Shown here piece after piece: positions 63,410 through 64,000 of a stretch of 64,000 nucleotides of DNA. The position numbers were made by a program, and so were the translations under genes. The first letter of the stretch is position 1, and the number at the start of each line of letters is the position of its first letter. The notes beneath the pieces are model-generated. The model searched no databases, had not been told where the DNA came from, and saw nothing but the letters and a program-made list of their open reading frames with translations. Origin of the DNA: Peromyscus leucopus (Eukaryota; Chordata; Mammalia; Rodentia; Cricetidae); NCBI RefSeq assembly GCF_004664715.2, contig NC_051065.1:148115596-148179595 (forward strand), given 5' to 3'.

Positions 63410-64000
63410 ATGAAAAAGGAGAGGTATCCTGGGAGTTTAGGAAAGAAGGATGTCACCCAAGTGAAAAAATTATGTCCGAACCACAGGAAGATATACTAGG
63501 CCAGTTCTGTTTTCGGATTCCAGCCACGGTGAGTGGAACTGCACAGTCCTGGCCTGCTGATGGCGAGCGTCGATCCACCACTTCCCTCAACCCCAGCTAC
63601 AGCCTGTTTCCAGCTCCCTCTTCTCAGGGTGTCCCTGCCAGGGAGGGAGGACTTTGCCTGTAGATTGACAGCTGCTGAGACAGCTGTGCTCTGTGAGGCG
63701 GAACGCTAGCTGCTTCCCCAGCCAATGCAGACCAAAGACAAAGGGTTAAAAATAATCCCAGCAGAGTCACGGGCAGCCATCGCTAATGGCTCTGCAGATG
63801 CGCTCAATGGAAGAGACGCACGCTGCCCTGGGCGCCGGTCGGTGCCGTCTCTCCATGTTCTCATTTGTTTTCCCTGACTTTTGGTCTTGCCTTGTCTTTG
63901 CATTTTGCTGCGCATGTACATTTATTTCTCTCAGCCCCTTCCCCATCAGGGCCTAGACTTCAGATTTGTTTTCAAAACCTTCCTATAAACTCACGAAGTA
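63410..64000. promoter_or_regulatory. Unique block in AICDA intron 1, possible intronic control region
   Basis: About 590 bp free of recognisable repeats, rich in candidate motifs: CAGCTG E-box types at 63670 and 63681, an ETS-type CAGGAAG near 63484 and a GC-rich GGGCGCCGGTC near 63830. Mouse Aicda intron 1 contains region 2, with B-cell activators and silencers. Correspondence is suggested only by position and lack of repeats. Confidence 0.35.

Overview
The window is mammalian nuclear DNA from a rodent, most likely a cricetid (hamster, vole or deer-mouse group). Genes are few, split by introns and joined by GT-AG splice sites. The sequence between them is packed with rodent SINEs: B1, B2/B3 and ID. 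Many B1 copies carry the 'aggaaaggc(g/a)caaagctacacagagaaaccctg' type of right end that I associate with cricetids. CA/GT microsatellites and endogenous-retrovirus LTRs are also common. The species cannot be fixed from the sequence alone.

Three protein-coding genes can be assembled exon by exon. (1) GDF3, a TGF-beta/BMP-family ligand, + strand, two coding exons (7970-8240 and 13218-14047), complete at 366 aa. (2) APOBEC1, the apoB mRNA-editing cytidine deaminase, + strand, five coding exons between 28897 and 40858, complete at 229 aa. (3) AICDA (AID), the antibody-gene mutator deaminase, - strand, coding exons 2-5 between 59505 and 55172. Its first exon, which should supply only 8 coding bases, was not found before the window ends. 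The order and orientation GDF3>, APOBEC1>, <AICDA match the rodent block that continues to DPPA3 and NANOG beyond GDF3. APOBEC1 and AICDA are related zinc-dependent deaminases and converge tail to tail across about 12.6 kb.

Layout: 1-7786 repeat-rich intergenic DNA upstream of GDF3, with a GC-box promoter at 7787-7817; 7970-14096 GDF3; 14097-28790 intergenic or APOBEC1 5' untranslated territory, with two adjacent solo LTRs near 20 kb; 28794-40883 APOBEC1, whose first coding intron holds two minisatellites; 40884-53460 the convergent intergenic region, with an RPS2 retropseudogene, LTRs, an old L1 and several repeat-free stretches that could be AICDA control elements; 53461-55171 the AICDA 3' UTR, with a perfect miR-155 seed site and an inserted COX7C retropseudogene; 55172-59505 AICDA exons 5 to 2; 59506-64000 AICDA intron 1.

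I see no new kind of system here. The most interesting points are local: the COX7C retrocopy inside the AICDA 3' UTR, the preserved miR-155 site, a retrotransposed LTR transcript with a perfect 17-bp target-site duplication inside a B2, an LTR family present as two solo copies (one with a clean 4-bp duplication), two minisatellites in APOBEC1 intron 1, the GDF3 cysteine loss, and an unusual Leu at AID residue 53.
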